From Roseburia sp. (GTDB taxonomy: Bacteria; Bacteroidota; Bacteroidia; Bacteroidales; Bacteroidaceae), in NCBI GenBank assembly GCA_023665185.1, contig JAMPEL010000013.1, forward strand, positions 1 through 63,431: 63,431 nt of DNA, written 5' to 3'. Position 1 is the first letter of the stretch, and every line of letters starts with the position of its first letter. Of this stretch, positions 8,147-17,011 are shown in pieces. Below the pieces are notes generated by a model. The model was not told the origin of the DNA. It ran no database searches and worked only from the letters and a program-made list of their open reading frames with translations. The translations under genes were made by a program, and so were the position numbers.

Positions 8147-9355
8147 CTAAAGCAATCTCAGAATCTTTCTGTTCGCATTATCAATGACAGATGTGTCCAG
8201 AGATGCGAGATAAATCTGCGTTGTTTTCTCAGAATCATGTCCCATTCCCTCACTTATTACAGAAAGAGGGATTCGCTTGTCTCTTGCAATGGATGCCCAT
8301 GAATGGCGCGCCACATACATTGTCAACGGCACATTCAACCCGACCATTCTTGCCACTGTTTTCAAACAACGGTTTATCTTTCGTTCCATACACTCATACT
8401 GTTTGCGCTCATCCCCCTTCCCTGTCTTTATAATCGGTAACAAATAAGACGAGTCTCTTGTGCCGACAGCATAGCGGCACACAATATCCTGCATCAGAGA
8501 TTCCCACTCAACCGTAAGCCTGCGATGTGTTTTTCGACGGCAATATATAACAAATCCATTCCTCAAATCAGATTTTCTCAAGTAAGCAATATCCACAAAC
8601 GACATTCCACGCATATAAAAACTGAACATGAATACATCGCGCGCAAATTCCAGAGACGGATGCAGAGAAAGGTCCAGCCGCTTGATTGCTTTAATGTATT
8701 CAATCGACACCGCCCGTTTGCAAGTCTTGTCAAATCCGGTGTATACACGGTCAAACACATTTTTCTTTATAGAAAGACAACGCTCCGCCGCCATATTGTA
8801 TATAGTCCGGAAAGTGCGCAAATAGAAAGAGGTGGTATTTCGCGCCAATCCCATATTTTGCAGATATGCCTCATATTGTTCCATCATGTCCGGAGTGACA
8901 GAGTCAAATGTCAGGTCTCTTCCCTGCCTGAAACGGCAGAAACTGTTTAAAGTGGCAGTATAGGTTCTCGCCGTACCAATTCTGTTAGCATCCGACAGCC
9001 TTTTGATTTGCAACCGCATAAAGAAGAACACGGTCTGCACAGGCCTTATCTTTCGTATGTCTTCCACCCAATCATCCACTGTATAGCCTTTGCGGCAAAA
9101 CGCATTGTCCGCTACCAGTTTCTCAATAATCCTCATTTCCCTGCTTATTTCTTCACGGATACAGAGAAGATAAGCCACACGCTCCTTTGCCCCAACTGCA
9201 AGTATGGTGGACGTGCCACTATCCCACTCCTCTGTTTTCAGAATATAGGTTGTCTTCACCAGCCGTACCCTCCTGCGGTGTGTCACTTGATAATAAAGCA
9301 CACCCTCTCCGCCTCCTCCGGCATGGATGCGGAACTTCAATTTTACTGTTGCCAT
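8147..9355 (-). CDS. Tyrosine recombinase / DNA invertase-like integrase (402 aa), paralogue of the 5083-6291 gene
   Basis: Same 402-residue length and architecture as the recombinase at 5083-6291: N-terminus MATVKLKFRIHAGG, arm-binding domain, SAM-like domain around 110-200 (TYTATLNSFCRF...MEQYEAYL...FYLRTFRTIYN) and catalytic domain. Catalytic residues are R249 (FYMRGMSF), R350 in YVARHSWAS, H373 in EGMGHDS and Y382. The last 60 residues are nearly the same in both proteins, whereas the N-terminal 100 diverge more, as expected if they bind different sites. It is convergent with the GIY-YIG gene. The target is unknown; no obvious invertible promoter with matched inverted repeats was found in the adjacent 260 bp on its 5' side. 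Confidence 0.9.
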   Translation of the reverse strand: MATVKLKFRIHAGGGGEGVLYYQVTHRRRVRLVKTTYILKTEEWDSGTSTILAVGAKERVAYLLCIREEISREMRIIEKLVADNAFCRKGYTVDDWVEDIRKIRPVQTVFFFMRLQIKRLSDANRIGTARTYTATLNSFCRFRQGRDLTFDSVTPDMMEQYEAYLQNMGLARNTTSFYLRTFRTIYNMAAERCLSIKKNVFDRVYTGFDKTCKRAVSIEYIKAIKRLDLSLHPSLEFARDVFMFSFYMRGMSFVDIAYLRKSDLRNGFVIYCRRKTHRRLTVEWESLMQDIVCRYAVGTRDSSYLLPIIKTGKGDERKQYECMERKINRCLKTVARMVGLNVPLTMYVARHSWASIARDKRIPLSVISEGMGHDSEKTTQIYLASLDTSVIDNANRKILRLL

Positions 9356-9543
9356 AAAAATCCCTTGTTGTTTTACGTATTAAAATGAATAACAAATAAT
9401 CCGACTCAACACAATTGGCAGAAATACCACCCAATCGTCAGCAATGAAAAAAAATCCGGCTATTATAACGAAATATTCCGACAATAAGAACAACAGACAG
9501 AAAAACCAACCAGCAACAACCATAAAGCTCCGAAACCGACACA

Positions 9544-9586
9544 AAGAGAGGCAACCAGTTACTATTTCAAACCGATTGCCTCTCTT
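9544..9586 (-). terminator. Terminator of the his-ftsE-lysC-lysA operon
   Basis: Arms AAGAGAGGCAA (9544-9554) and TTGCCTCTCTT (9576-9586) are perfectly complementary. The hairpin lies 32 bp past the lysA stop, followed on the leftward transcript by a short U-rich stretch. The rest of the 9356-9618 spacer shows no credible gene. Confidence 0.7.
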
Positions 9587-9618
9587 AATGTCTATACTAT
9601 TATTTCTTCAGAAAATTC

Positions 9619-10782
9619 TTACATACCCAGCTCGTCCGAAGTATAACCTTTTGGCAAAGGGCGACAATTGTATCCCGAAGCCATTATCTCACCATACGCG
9701 CCTGCACTGCGCAAAGCAAGCAAATCGCCACGCTTCACTCTGTTAAGCCTTACTCCCTTGTCGAATACATCGCTCGACTCACATATCGGACCAACCACAT
9801 CGTAAACTTCCTCATCTTCTTTACCTGTCAGATTCTCTATTTCATGATGCGCCTGATACAATGCAGGACGTATAAGATCGGTCATTCCAGCATCTACAAT
9901 GGCAAACTGCTTGCATGAGCCTTGCTTCACATAGAGCACTTTAGTGACAAGACTTCCACACTGCGCCACTAAAGAGCGTCCCAGCTCAAAGTGTACAGTC
10001 TGCCCCTCACGGAGTTTCAGATGACGGTTGTAAGTGGCGAAGTAAGCCTCAAAGTCCGGTATCGGATTCCCGTCAGGATTGTTGTAGTCAATGCCCAATC
10101 CTCCGCCTACATTGATAATCTCCACATTGATGCCCGACTGTTCCAGCTTGTCCTGCAACTCATTGACTCTTTCACACAGCGCAACAAAATCATCCATTTC
10201 AAGAATTTGGCTTCCAATATGAAAATGCAATCCTTTGAAACAAATGTTTGGCATGGTCTTAGCCAACGAAATCACCTTCTCCATATCCTCCATCGCAATG
10301 CCGAACTTGTTCTCCGCAAGTCCGGTAGTGATATTGGCATGTGTGTGAGCGCCCACATTCGGATTGATGCGGAAACACACCGCTGCCACCTTTCCTTTAG
10401 CAGCAGCCAGCTCATTAATTATTTCCAGTTCCGGTATGCTCTCCACATTGAAGCAACAAATGTCTTTGTCAAGCCCAAGATTGATTTCCCAGTCGCTTTT
10501 GCCCACTCCGGCAAACACAATCTTATTTGCCGGAAATCCTGCCTCAAGCACAGCTTCCATTTCCCATCCGCTCACACAGTCAATGCCAAGTCCTTTCTCA
10601 TTGATTACCGCAAGCAGTTTGCGGTTGGCATTGGCTTTTACTGCGTAATGGACAAAATAGTTTCCATATTTGGCTGTTTCGGCATTGACAGCATCAAGGG
10701 TACGGCGCAACAGCTCCGTATCGTAATAATAGAAAGGTGTCTGCACACCTTTCATCTTTTCTATAGGAAATGTCGTTCTCAT
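9619..10782 (-). CDS. lysA: Diaminopimelate decarboxylase
   Basis: PLP enzyme catalysing the last step of lysine synthesis, meso-diaminopimelate to L-lysine plus CO2. The start is set at 10782 (MRTTFPIEKMKG), not 10806, because this matches usual family N-termini and avoids overlap with lysC, leaving a 16-bp gap. Seen: the Schiff-base lysine K49 in HYAVKANANRK; HFHIGSQI; the Gly-rich phosphate loop NVGGGLGIDYNN; ELGRSLVA; and the substrate/second-subunit motif CESSDVF. The 387-residue length is normal. It is the last gene of a leftward unit, directly behind lysC, so the first and last dedicated steps from aspartate to lysine are paired. Confidence 0.97.
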   Translation of the reverse strand: MRTTFPIEKMKGVQTPFYYYDTELLRRTLDAVNAETAKYGNYFVHYAVKANANRKLLAVINEKGLGIDCVSGWEMEAVLEAGFPANKIVFAGVGKSDWEINLGLDKDICCFNVESIPELEIINELAAAKGKVAAVCFRINPNVGAHTHANITTGLAENKFGIAMEDMEKVISLAKTMPNICFKGLHFHIGSQILEMDDFVALCERVNELQDKLEQSGINVEIINVGGGLGIDYNNPDGNPIPDFEAYFATYNRHLKLREGQTVHFELGRSLVAQCGSLVTKVLYVKQGSCKQFAIVDAGMTDLIRPALYQAHHEIENLTGKEDEEVYDVVGPICESSDVFDKGVRLNRVKRGDLLALRSAGAYGEIMASGYNCRPLPKGYTSDELGM

Positions 10783-10798
10783 CGTCCGTCCCATCCAA

Positions 10799-12112
10799 TT
10801 ATTCAAACAAATGTTTGCTCAAAGACTGCAATGCGCGTTTCTTGTCATCAGCAGAAATAAGGAACGAGATGTTATGGTTGCTTCCTCCGTATGAAATCAT
10901 ACGCACCGGTATCTCCTTCATTGCCTCAGCAGCAGATGACTCAAAGCCTACATTGTGCCAGTCGAGATCGCCCACCACGCATATAATGCACATATTCTGG
11001 TCAACCTTTACCGTACCGAACTTCTTCAACTCATTCAGAATTTGGTTAAGATTGGAAGTATTGTCAATGCTGACAGAAACCCCTACTTCTGAAGTACAAA
11101 CCATATCGATGCTTGTCTTATAGGTCTCAAATATCTCAAAAACCTTGCGCAGGAACCCATAAGCAAGAAGCATACGGCTCGATGTGATGTTGATGGCAGT
11201 GATATTATCCTTTGCAGCCACCGCCTTTATCTTGTTCTTCTCCGTCTCGTTACTGATAACTGTACCCTGCGCTTTAGGGTCCATTGTATTAAGCAGTTTG
11301 ACAGGGATGCCGGCAAACTTGGCAGGCTGCACACATGTTGGATGCAGAATCTTGGCACCGAAATAGGCAAGTTCGGCAGCCTCCTCAAAATGCAGGTTAC
11401 TTACAGGAGATGTCTTCTCCACATAGCGAGGGTCATTGTTGTGCATTCCGTCAATGTCAGTCCATATCTGTATTTCCTCAGCATCCACAGCAGCTCCTAT
11501 TAGAGAAGCTGTATAGTCAGAACCTCCACGCTGCAAATTGTCAATCTCACCATACGCGTTGCGACAGATGAATCCTTGTGTAATGTATATATCCTTTCCA
11601 GAATTGGCATCAAGCTGCAATTTCAGCTTTTCTCTTATATATTCAAGATCCGGCTCCGCATTCTTGTCTGTTCTCATAAACTCAAGCGCAGGCAGAAGCG
11701 TGGCACTATATCCCTGCTCAAGCAAATAGTTTGTCACCATATTGGTACTGATTATCTCACCCTGTCCTACAATGATTTTTTCCTCAAACATAGTGAATAT
11801 GCCTTTGGTGAACGAGCGCAGATAATCAAATTCCTGCTTTATGAAATCAAGAGTCTTCTGCTTGTATTCTTCTGTAGTGTATAGCTCATCAACATGCTTC
11901 TTATATTTAATCTCAAGCTGGTTGATATTCTCATTGGCTCCTTCCGGATTCTTTTTGTAAAGATAATCGGAAATTTCCACGAGCGTATTTGTCGTACCCG
12001 ACATTGCAGAGAGTACCACAATTTTCTGTTCTCCGTCTGTAATCAAATTGACAACCTCTTTCATGCGCTGGGTTGTACCTACAGATGTTCCTCCAAACTT
12101 TAATACTTTCAT
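10799..12112 (-). CDS. lysC: Aspartate kinase (monofunctional, with ACT domains)
   Basis: 437-residue aspartokinase forming beta-aspartyl phosphate, the entry step for lysine, threonine, methionine and diaminopimelate. N-terminal kinase motif MKVLKFGGTSVG; substrate and nucleotide-site features FICRNAYGEIDNLQRGGSDYTASLIGA and WTDIDGMHNNDPR; FGAKILHPTCVQPA. The C-terminal third carries two ACT-type regulatory domains (ITSSRMLLAYGFLRKVFEIFETYKTSIDM... and IICVVGDLDWHNVGFESSAAEAM), implying end-product feedback. There is no homoserine dehydrogenase fusion. It is followed 16 bp later by lysA. Confidence 0.97.
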   Translation of the reverse strand: MKVLKFGGTSVGTTQRMKEVVNLITDGEQKIVVLSAMSGTTNTLVEISDYLYKKNPEGANENINQLEIKYKKHVDELYTTEEYKQKTLDFIKQEFDYLRSFTKGIFTMFEEKIIVGQGEIISTNMVTNYLLEQGYSATLLPALEFMRTDKNAEPDLEYIREKLKLQLDANSGKDIYITQGFICRNAYGEIDNLQRGGSDYTASLIGAAVDAEEIQIWTDIDGMHNNDPRYVEKTSPVSNLHFEEAAELAYFGAKILHPTCVQPAKFAGIPVKLLNTMDPKAQGTVISNETEKNKIKAVAAKDNITAINITSSRMLLAYGFLRKVFEIFETYKTSIDMVCTSEVGVSVSIDNTSNLNQILNELKKFGTVKVDQNMCIICVVGDLDWHNVGFESSAAEAMKEIPVRMISYGGSNHNISFLISADDKKRALQSLSKHLFE

Positions 12113-12238
12113 TGATTCTGTCTTTATTTATTATATTTATTTCTTTATTCTTTTTCTCATCCTATAGCATAGCCTCAGAACCAGTCCGCTCCGCTTTGCC
12201 ACACGAAAAATACCGTATCCACTCTTGTCCTCCGCGCT

Positions 12239-12931
12239 TCATTCCGCCCCCTCATTGAAGACTTCCTCACGCGTCACCTCCCTGATGCATTTTTCCTCAC
12301 ACCGGAATATTCTTCCCGGATAATCTCTCACAAGGTTCAGATTATGAGTAATCATCATTACAGCCGACCCTTTACGGCATATATCATGCAAAAGCTCAGT
12401 TATTTGCATACTTGTCTCCTTATCAAGGTTGCCAGTAGGCTCATCGGCAAGAATCAATTGAGGGTTATTTAATATAGCTCTCGCAATGGCAATACGCTGC
12501 TGCTCACCTCCTGAAAGCTCACACGGAAGCTTATAGCCTTTCGTTCCCATCCCCACCATATCGAGCACTTCTTGAATACGCTGTTTCATCTCATGTTTAT
12601 GCTTCCATCCCGTAGCTTTCAGCACGAAATACAAATTCTCCTCCACATTGCGGTCGGTCAGCAACTGAAAGTCCTGAAAAATAATACCCAGTCTGCGCCG
12701 CAACTCCGGCAGATGCTTTCTTTTCAGCTTACACAAGTCATAATCCAGCACTTTTGCCTCACCTCCACCAACAGGCAACTCGCCATAGACGGTCTTCAGC
12801 AATGTACTTTTTCCTGAACCCACTTTACCTATTATATAGACAAACTCGCCTTCACCGGTAGTGAAACTTACATTTTCAAGCACTTGCAGACTTTCCTGAA
12901 AAATGTCTACATTCTTATATTCAATCAGCAT
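12239..12931 (-). CDS. ftsE: FtsE-like ABC transporter ATPase
   Basis: 230-residue ABC ATPase. The start is at 12931 (MLIEYKNVDIFQES), preceded by an AAGGAAAG ribosome-binding stretch; the longer in-frame start at 12961 is less likely. Walker A GKVGSGKST, Q-loop IIFQDFQLL, signature LSGGEQQRIAIARA, Walker B LILADEPTGNLD, H-loop MITHNL. Q-loop and signature spacing fit FtsE, which with FtsX controls division-site peptidoglycan hydrolases. No ftsX is adjacent, which is usual for Bacteroidetes, so the partner is assumed elsewhere. It sits between hisIE and lysC in a leftward run. A LolD/MacB-type ATPase is the alternative, but the size and lack of a permease neighbour favour FtsE. Confidence 0.85.
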   Translation of the reverse strand: MLIEYKNVDIFQESLQVLENVSFTTGEGEFVYIIGKVGSGKSTLLKTVYGELPVGGGEAKVLDYDLCKLKRKHLPELRRRLGIIFQDFQLLTDRNVEENLYFVLKATGWKHKHEMKQRIQEVLDMVGMGTKGYKLPCELSGGEQQRIAIARAILNNPQLILADEPTGNLDKETSMQITELLHDICRKGSAVMMITHNLNLVRDYPGRIFRCEEKCIREVTREEVFNEGAE

Positions 12932-13011
12932 TTGTATTTCTTTCCTTATTTTATATAGCAATTATTGCGGATAGCTGTACACTATAAAAACGGCACGAGC
13001 GTTGTCACAAA

Positions 13012-13626
13012 TCAGTGTTTGTGCCAATTAGGGTCATGACGCTTCATCAGCTCTGTAGCAAGGTCCTCAATTTTAAGTCCCTTCGAAGTCAGAAGCACAA
13101 TAAGATGGTATATCATGTCGGATGCCTCATAGATAAGACGCTCATTATTACCTGCCATTGCCTCAATCACAGACTCTATGGCCTCCTCACCCACTTTCTG
13201 AGCCATTCTATTACATCCCGACTGAAAAAGGCTGGTTGTATAAGAGCCTTCCGGCATTTCCTCATAACGTTTCTCTATGAACCGCTGCAGTTCAGAAAGG
13301 AACATGATAGGATTCTCGTTTTTCTCGTTCCAACAAGTATCGGCTCCCGTATGACAAACCGGACCATCAGGATTTACTTTGACAAGCAATGTATCGTTAT
13401 CGCAGTCAGAGGCAATGGAAACCACATTCAGATAATGCCCACTTGTCTCTCCCTTTGTCCACAAGCATTTTCTTGTCCTGCTCCAGAATGTAACCTTACC
13501 GCTCTCAACAGTCTTGTTGTATGCGTCCTCGTTCATAAATCCGAGCATAAGCACTTTGTTTGTCTTCTCATCTTGTATGACAGCGGGGACAAGACCACCC
13601 AACTTTTCAAAATCCAATGATATCAT
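13012..13626 (-). CDS. hisIE: Bifunctional phosphoribosyl-AMP cyclohydrolase / phosphoribosyl-ATP pyrophosphatase
   Basis: Steps 2 and 3 of histidine synthesis in one 204-residue protein. The N-terminal HisI domain (about 1-115) shows LMLGFMNEDAYNKTVESGKVTFWSRTR, LWTKGETSGHYLNV and the metal-ligand region SDCDNDTLLVKVNPDGPVCHTGADTCW. The C-terminal HisE domain (about 118-204) shows SYTTSLF, KVGEEAIESVIEA and EASDMIYHLIVLL, the helical pyrophosphohydrolase core with its acidic Mg2+ ligands. hisF ends 43 bp upstream of its start. Confidence 0.97.
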   Translation of the reverse strand: MISLDFEKLGGLVPAVIQDEKTNKVLMLGFMNEDAYNKTVESGKVTFWSRTRKCLWTKGETSGHYLNVVSIASDCDNDTLLVKVNPDGPVCHTGADTCWNEKNENPIMFLSELQRFIEKRYEEMPEGSYTTSLFQSGCNRMAQKVGEEAIESVIEAMAGNNERLIYEASDMIYHLIVLLTSKGLKIEDLATELMKRHDPNWHKH

Positions 13627-13669
13627 GATAATAATACAATTTTCTAAAAAACAAAAGACTATATATTTA

Positions 13670-14425
13670 TTACAATCTCACGTTGACACCTTCCTCACTC
13701 AGATATTTCTTCAGTTCAGGGATGCCGATTTCTCCGAAATGGAACACACTCGCTGCAAGTGCCGCATCGCTGTGCCCATTAATAAAGGTATCACGGAAAT
13801 GCTCTTTCCTGCCAGCTCCTCCCGAAGCAATGACTGGAATGGTAAGAATTTCCGACAGTTCGTACAAAGCCTCATCCGCATATCCGTTCTTCACTCCGTC
13901 GTGGTTCATACTTGTAAACAGAATCTCTCCGGCACCGCGCTCATTGGCCTCTTTCGCCCATTCAAACAGGTCGCGTCCCGTAGATACCCTGCCGCCGTTC
14001 AGGTAGCATTCCCATCCTTTCTCCGTCTCTTTTGCGTCTATCGCCACCACACAAACCTGCGAGCCAATATTCCCGGCTATCTCATCGATAAACTCCGGAC
14101 GTCGCAATGCGGCTGAGTTGATACTCACCTTATCTGCCCCAGCATTCAAAAGGCGGTCCACATCGCCCAGTTCGTTGATGCCACCACCCACCGTAAACGG
14201 AATGTTTATCTCTCTCGCAATGCGCCTCACCAGTTCCGTAAAAGTCTTGCGTTCCTCAAAACTGGCTGTGATGTCAAGATACACAAGTTCGTCCGCCCCT
14301 TGTTCGCTATACACTCTTCCAAGCTCCACAGGGTCGCCCGCTTGCCGCAAATCAACAAAGTTTGTTCCTTTCACTGTCTGCCCATCCTTGATGTCAAGAC
14401 AGGGGATTATTCGCTTAGCCAACAT
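13670..14425 (-). CDS. hisF: Imidazole glycerol phosphate synthase, cyclase subunit
   Basis: (beta/alpha)8-barrel subunit that combines PRFAR with ammonia delivered by HisH to give IGP and [28 protein letters not shown] contains the first catalytic Asp (D11 in PCLDIKDG); VVAIDAKE carries the second Asp near residue 130. The phosphate-binding loops [28 protein letters not shown] and [13 protein letters not shown] are present. 251 residues is the standard length. The start is 1 bp from the hisA stop, indicating translational coupling. Confidence 0.98.
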   Translation of the reverse strand: MLAKRIIPCLDIKDGQTVKGTNFVDLRQAGDPVELGRVYSEQGADELVYLDITASFEERKTFTELVRRIAREINIPFTVGGGINELGDVDRLLNAGADKVSINSAALRRPEFIDEIAGNIGSQVCVVAIDAKETEKGWECYLNGGRVSTGRDLFEWAKEANERGAGEILFTSMNHDGVKNGYADEALYELSEILTIPVIASGGAGRKEHFRDTFINGHSDAALAASVFHFGEIGIPELKKYLSEEGVNVRL

Positions 14426-14426
14426 A

Positions 14427-15152
14427 TCACATCAGTTTTTCCAAATCCTCCATCCTTATACGTCCCTCATACACAGCCTTTCCAAACACCACTGCCGGAA
14501 TGCCCGCATCACGAAGTTCCACAATATCCTCAATAGAGCTGACTCCTCCACTGGCTATAAGATGCAAGTCGGGATGCCTCTCCATAATGCTTCCATACAG
14601 TCTTACGGACGGTCCTTGCAACATTCCATCCTTGCTTATATCCGTACACAACACGTTATTGATGCCATGCGCCATATATTTTTCTATGAACGGCAGCAAC
14701 TTATCCTCCGACTCCTCTTTCCATCCGTTTATGCTGATATGTCCGTCTTTGGCATCCGCACCGAGAATCAGCTTGGCTACGCCATATTTCTCAATCCATC
14801 TCACAAATAGTTCCTCATCGGTCACTGCCACACTTCCGACTGTCACATAGGACGCTCCGGAAGCAAATGCCGTGTCAATATCCGCCTCACTCTTTATTCC
14901 GCCTCCAAAATCTATTGTCAGATCGGTGCTTGCGGCTATTCTCTCCACTACTTTATGGTTGACCACATGCTTCGAGCGTGCCCCGTCAAGGTCTACGACA
15001 TGCAACCGTTTGATGCCATGCGACTCAAACATCTTCGCCACTTCCAACGGGTCATCATTATAAACCTTCTTTTGTTGGTAGTCGCCTTGTGTAAGCCGCA
15101 CACATTTGCCTTCTATAATATCTATGGCGGGTATGATTTCTATTTTGTTCAT
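14427..15152 (-). CDS. hisA: 1-(5-phosphoribosyl)-5-[(phosphoribosylamino)methylideneamino]imidazole-4-carboxamide isomerase
   Basis: ProFAR isomerase of histidine synthesis, the barrel paralogue of His[21 protein letters not shown] places the catalytic Asp at residue 10 (AIDIIEGK). Phosphate-binding motifs are [29 protein letters not shown] and [13 protein letters not shown], and the second acid is in [16 protein letters not shown]. 241 residues, normal. It sits between hisH (58 bp upstream) and hisF (1 bp downstream), so the gene order matches pathway order. Confidence 0.98.
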   Translation of the reverse strand: MNKIEIIPAIDIIEGKCVRLTQGDYQQKKVYNDDPLEVAKMFESHGIKRLHVVDLDGARSKHVVNHKVVERIAASTDLTIDFGGGIKSEADIDTAFASGASYVTVGSVAVTDEELFVRWIEKYGVAKLILGADAKDGHISINGWKEESEDKLLPFIEKYMAHGINNVLCTDISKDGMLQGPSVRLYGSIMERHPDLHLIASGGVSSIEDIVELRDAGIPAVVFGKAVYEGRIRMEDLEKLM

Positions 15153-15210
15153 TGGGTTGTGTTGTGATTTATAAGTAGAACTCCTGTATCTGCAAGAAAA
15201 AGTGAGACGC

Positions 15211-15807
15211 TCAGTCTCTCAAGTTGAGAAAGTTCTCCAATATCCTCTCACCAGTACCTCCGCTCTTCTCCGGATGGAACTGAGTTGCATAATAGTTATC
15301 CTTATGGAGCGCGCCACTATACGGCTGTATGTATTGCGTAGTGGCAATGGTATGTTCGCAAAGAGGAACATAGAAACTGTGTATGAAATAGACAAACTCC
15401 TGTTTGCCGAAGTTCTCAAAGAGTCCGCTCTTCGTGTCCGAAATGGTATTCCAACCCATCTGCGGAACTTTATCCTCATGCCTCTCAGGCTGAAAGCGTT
15501 TCACATCCACATCGAATATACCCAGACAATCCGTATTGTTTTCCTCTGAATGGCGACAAAGCAACTGCATACCTATACAGATGCCCAATACAGGCTGTCT
15601 CAGGCTCTTGATGACCTCATCCAGTTTGTGCTCACGCAGATATGCCATTGTTGTCCCGGCTTCTCCTTGTCCAGGAAACACCACCCTGTCAGCTTTCATC
15701 AGCCGCTCCGAATCTGACGTAATCACCGGAGCAATACCAAGACGACGAAAAGCATTGTCTACTGAACAAATATTGCCCGCATTATATTTCACTATCGCTA
15801 CATCCAT
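15211..15807 (-). CDS. hisH: Imidazole glycerol phosphate synthase, glutaminase subunit
   Basis: Class I glutamine amidotransferase that feeds ammonia to HisF. Motifs: VVFPGQGEAGTTMAYL (oxyanion region), the nucleophile elbow LGICIGMQLLC with the catalytic Cys, and the His/Glu pair in YATQFHPEKSGGTG. 198 residues, standard. It is the first gene of the leftward unit hisH-hisA-hisF-hisIE-ftsE-lysC-lysA; a TAACTTTG -7 element lies 34 bp upstream of its start. The early genes hisG/D/C/B are not in the window. Confidence 0.97.
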   Translation of the reverse strand: MDVAIVKYNAGNICSVDNAFRRLGIAPVITSDSERLMKADRVVFPGQGEAGTTMAYLREHKLDEVIKSLRQPVLGICIGMQLLCRHSEENNTDCLGIFDVDVKRFQPERHEDKVPQMGWNTISDTKSGLFENFGKQEFVYFIHSFYVPLCEHTIATTQYIQPYSGALHKDNYYATQFHPEKSGGTGERILENFLNLRD

Positions 15808-15840
15808 GCTTTGTCTCTCTATTGAATATATATTTGGCTA

Positions 15841-15848
15841 CAAAGTTA
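15841..15848 (-). promoter_or_regulatory. Candidate -7 element for the hisH operon
   Basis: Leftward TAACTTTG, matching TAnnTTTG, 34 bp upstream of the hisH start. No TTTG -33 box at the normal spacing was found. Confidence 0.5.
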
Positions 15849-16067
15849 CGTATTTCTGTGAAATGATTGGCAGTTTTTCTTGAAAAAAGGTCTTTTGGTT
15901 ACATTCTATAATAAAAAACTTCGCAATTGTTTAAATGAGGTCAGTATGATGATGCCTGCCGGGAAAAAGACATGTTTGCATCGGCTGCTGAGACAAATTT
16001 GTCCTATCAGCAGAAAGAAGATGAAGAATAGACTGTCAAAAGCCAAATCTGCCGCACTAACTTCTGT

Positions 16068-16160
16068 AAACCGCACTGCTGTTTGTACAAACTGCACTGT
16101 GATTTTTACAAACAGCAGTGCGGTTTTGAGATTTTTGCGTGCAAGAAAACCTTTTTGCAC
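16068..16160. repeat. Dispersed repeat with a 20-bp perfect inverted repeat
   Basis: Arms 16068-16087 and 16107-16126 (outer AAACCGCACTGCTG) are perfectly complementary around a 19-nt loop that itself contains AACTGCACTGTG. The following bases share the GCGGTTTTGAGA...TTGCGTGC tail with the palindrome at 4971-5010, and AAATCTGCCGCAC occurs on both sides (near 16045 and 16175). The element fills much of the 15849-16290 spacer. It is too far (more than 200 bp) from hisH to be a simple leader and is probably an intergenic repeat. Confidence 0.65.
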
Positions 16161-16290
16161 CACTACTTTTTCAAATCTGCCGCACAATATATTTTTTGTG
16201 GTACGGCCATCATACATTCAAATCGCAGCTAAAACAACTGTCTGATACGACATTTAAACGCATATTGTCAGTACATCCACAAAAGAAAAA

Positions 16291-16330
16291 GGGTGCTCTT
16301 GCCGGCTTCATTTGCCTGACAAGAACACCC
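16291..16330 (-). terminator. Rho-independent terminator of the exported-protein gene at 16388-16879
   Basis: Arms GGGTGCTCTTG (16291-16301) and CAAGAACACCC (16320-16330), one G-U pair. On the leftward transcript the stem is followed by UUUUUCUUUU. Confidence 0.8.
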
Positions 16331-16387
16331 CTAATGGTGAACCAATAAGGATTTGTCAACGTTCTTCCACAGCTTCCAACGTGCGAA

Positions 16388-16879
16388 CTATTTCAATATA
16401 GTCTTTATTTTTGCAGTGACCACGTCGTAAGCCTTTTCCCAGTCGGTATCAATAGAGAAAGGAGTGTAAGTCTGCTTGTCATTGACATAGCAATATACCT
16501 TTTCCTTATCCGTGTCGTTAAAAAGCGGGTTAGAAAGTGACGCTTCACGATAACATTCAATCACTTCCAGACGTTTTGCGGTAGATATTCCACGCGCCTT
16601 CAATATGTCCGACTCAAAATCAGTCACAAACGAAGCCAAATTGACAGCCTGCGAATCATAAAAGTAGCTGTCCTTTTCCATCGCGCGCTTCTTCACCTGC
16701 GACGATATGTAATTCAGCACAGTCACCTTGAACTGGTTGATTTGTATATCTTCCTCGCTCGACTTCGGATCATTGACAATCGAGATGGCTCTTTCGTAGA
16801 CAGTCTTATAAAGAGACTGGGCACACACCTGCATGTTGTATGCAAGTGCCGTACATAATATAATCAATAGCTTCTTCAT
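16388..16879 (-). CDS. Exported Bacteroidales protein of unknown function (163 aa)
   Basis: The start at 16879 (MKKLLIILCTALAYNMQVCAQ) gives a clean Sec signal peptide ending CAQ; the longer in-frame start at 16948 would bury it and lies inside the promoter. The mature part, about 142 residues, is rich in charged helices: SLYKTVYERAISIVNDP, EDIQINQFKVTVLNYISSQVKK, ESDILKARGISTAKRLEVIECYREA. It ends DWEKAYDVVTAKIKTILK. There is no catalytic motif, lipobox or repeat that I recognise. It is monocistronic, with its own promoter (16918-16949) and terminator. Confidence 0.8.
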   Translation of the reverse strand: MKKLLIILCTALAYNMQVCAQSLYKTVYERAISIVNDPKSSEEDIQINQFKVTVLNYISSQVKKRAMEKDSYFYDSQAVNLASFVTDFESDILKARGISTAKRLEVIECYREASLSNPLFNDTDKEKVYCYVNDKQTYTPFSIDTDWEKAYDVVTAKIKTILK

Positions 16880-16917
16880 AAATCTCCCTTTCCTTAATTT
16901 TTTAATTAGAATTTCTG

Positions 16918-16949
16918 CAAATGTATGGCTTTTTGCCCTCCTCACCAAA
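16918..16949 (-). promoter_or_regulatory. Bacteroidetes-type promoter for the 16388-16879 gene
   Basis: Leftward TTTG (16946-16949), 20-nt spacer, TACATTTG (16918-16925), 38 bp upstream of the chosen start. A full consensus match, which also supports starting the gene at 16879. Confidence 0.8.
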
Positions 16950-17011
16950 TATATTTTGCTTATTTAACTGCAAGCAGGGCATTAGTGGCAACATTCTGCT
17001 TTTTCTTCCGT

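Noticed and set aside
15880..16245. 121-codon frame over the hisH upstream spacer and repeat
   Set aside because: It runs through the 20-bp inverted repeat and has no ribosome-binding site, recognisable domain or neighbour in operon; best explained by low stop density in repeat DNA.
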